Assembly: GCA_029857855.1 (NCBI GenBank) | Contig: JAOUGG010000166.1 | Coordinates: 1 to 6,165, forward strand | Source: Acidimicrobiia bacterium | Lineage (GTDB): Bacteria > Actinomycetota > Acidimicrobiia > Acidimicrobiales > SZUA-35 | Direction of reading: 5' to 3' | DNA length: 6,165 bases | Shown: positions 5,230 to 6,165 of the stretch, piece by piece | Layout of the letters: each line of letters starts with the position of its first letter | Position numbering within the stretch: position 1 is the first letter of the stretch | Program-made: the position numbers and the translations under genes | The notes under the pieces: generated by a model | The model's input: the letters and a program-made list of their open reading frames with translations, nothing else | The model's database searches: none | What the model was told of the DNA's origin: nothing

Positions 5230-6165
5230 ATCCATCAGATCTGGCCTCCCAGCTTGGAGCCTGGTCGGAGGGCAAGGGCCCGCTCTACCGCCAGCTGGCG
5301 GCGGCGCTCGCCCAACTCCTCGTCGACGGCGCCATCCGATCCGGAACGCTGCTGCCGCCGGAGCGACGTCTGGCCGACCGGCTCTCGGTGTCCCGCGGCA
5401 CGGTCGTCAACGCCTACAGCCGGCTCGAGCAGCAGGGATGGATACGTCGGGTACAGGGACGGGGAACGATCGTCACCGGCCCGGCCCGGTCCCAGGTCGA
5501 CGGCAGCATCGCTCCACCGGACGGCCTCGGCCATCGTCTGTTCAATCCGTCGCTTCGCTCCATCGACATGCTGGTCGCCATACCGGCGGCGCTGCCCGAG
5601 GCTCTCGACATCTGTGACCGGATGCGGATCCCGCGTTCGGTCGACATCTGCGACAACGCCGAGCCGGCCGGTATCGATCCACTCCGGCGACGGGTGGCGT
5701 CCTGGTACTGCGAGTCCGGGCTGCCGACCAATCCGGAACAGATCGTGATCACGTCCGGAGCGCAGCAGGCGATCGCCCTGGCCATCGAGGCCGTCGTGCA
5801 GGCGGGCGACGTCGTCCTCGTCGAATCCTTCACCTGGCCGGGTCTTCTCGACACCGTTCGGGCCAACGGCGGAAGGATCCATGCCGTGCCGATGGACGAT
5901 CACGGCATCGTCGTAGAGGAGTTCGCCACCATGATCGAGCGGCTCCGTCCCCGCCTGGTGGCGCTGAATCCGCACAACCAGAACCCCACCGGAACCCGCC
6001 TGCCGGCCTCGCGGCGCGACGCCGTGGCCGAGTTGTGCGCTCGCTACGGAGTGGCGATCCTCGAGGACCGTGTGGCCGCCATGCTCAACCTCGACCAACA
6101 GGTGCCCGCACCGCTGGCCGCCGGCCGTCCGAAGACGGCGCATGTCACGATCGACTCGTTGAACA
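5193..6165 (+). CDS. MocR-type regulator: GntR winged helix plus aminotransferase-like domain, 5' part
   Basis: This PLP-dependent transcription factor is cut by the right edge; 324 residues are visible. Residues about 28-96 are a GntR winged helix (GPLYRQLAAALAQLLVDGAI, LLPPERRLADRLSVSRGTVV, the last containing the recognition helix, then YSRLEQQGWI). From about 120 a fold-type-I aminotransferase domain follows, with VITSGAQQAIALA (185-197), NPHNQNPTG (259-267) and ILEDRVAAMLNLD (289-301). D292 should contact the PLP ring nitrogen, as D279 does in GabR. The Tyr two residues later in GabR is V294 here, as I recall for YczR-like actinobacterial members. The sequence stops at TIDSLN, where the Schiff-base Lys would come next. 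ATG 5193 is chosen. In-frame alternatives are ATG 5172, TTG 5130 and GTG 5100, and none has a good ribosome binding site. The regulated pathway cannot be read from the neighbours. Confidence 0.9.
   Translation, partial: MTTIDSAKPVKLDPSDLASQLGAWSEGKGPLYRQLAAALAQLLVDGAIRSGTLLPPERRLADRLSVSRGTVVNAYSRLEQQGWIRRVQGRGTIVTGPARSQVDGSIAPPDGLGHRLFNPSLRSIDMLVAIPAALPEALDICDRMRIPRSVDICDNAEPAGIDPLRRRVASWYCESGLPTNPEQIVITSGAQQAIALAIEAVVQAGDVVLVESFTWPGLLDTVRANGGRIHAVPMDDHGIVVEEFATMIERLRPRLVALNPHNQNPTGTRLPASRRDAVAELCARYGVAILEDRVAAMLNLDQQVPAPLAAGRPKTAHVTIDSLN

Noticed and set aside
5203..5748. Plus-strand 181-codon frame inside the MocR gene
   Set aside because: It is out of frame with the true MocR reading frame, which starts at 5193 and stays open to the window end. 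Its Arg/Ser/Pro-rich translation is typical of a frame-shifted GC-rich gene.
5235..6143. Long minus-strand open frame (302 codons) opposite the MocR gene
   Set aside because: The plus-strand frame carries full GntR and aminotransferase motifs, and the antisense translation is low-complexity Arg/Gly/Asp-rich. It is a shadow of the real gene.

Overview
The window is GC-rich, bacterial and densely coding, with a strong preference for G or C at third codon positions. The gene content points to an actinobacterium, plausibly of the Acidimicrobiia. The clues are a ThiF/MoeZ-type enzyme without zinc cysteines, a SIRT6/7-like bacterial sirtuin, a conserved hypothetical protein of actinobacterial style, and -10 elements of TANNNT type. 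The phylum is an inference from these family traits, because no rRNA is present.

Layout, left to right: (1) the 3' two-fifths or so of a leucyl aminopeptidase gene (pepA, M17), cut by the left edge. (2) A short gap with a perfect hairpin, then a complete membrane-anchored polyprenyl-phosphate sugar transferase. (3) Convergent to it, a minus-strand 181-residue conserved hypothetical protein with a good ribosome binding site and a well-spaced promoter. (4) A divergent intergenic region with an AT-rich patch carrying three ACAGAA repeats. (5) A Sir2-family NAD-dependent deacylase, perhaps translated from a leaderless mRNA. (6) After 79 bp, a rhodanese-ThiF fusion of the MoeB/MoeZ type that activates sulfur-carrier proteins. 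(7) A 225-bp intergenic region with a candidate terminator hairpin and a cluster of ATTGG/CCAAT boxes. (8) The 5' part of a MocR-type regulator (GntR winged helix fused to an aminotransferase-like domain), which runs off the right edge.

Most genes look like chromosomal housekeeping or accessory metabolism. The sirtuin and the MoeB-like gene share a strand and may be partly co-transcribed, but they have no obvious shared pathway. The sugar transferase is not inside a recognisable polysaccharide cluster here. I see no mobile element, CRISPR array, tRNA, rRNA or defence system. The most interesting signals are regulatory: the ATTGG cluster in front of the MocR gene (a probable autoregulatory operator), the ACAGAA repeats at the promoter of the hypothetical gene, and the hairpin over a candidate GTG start of the sugar transferase. 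The domain order of the rhodanese-ThiF protein is also notable.
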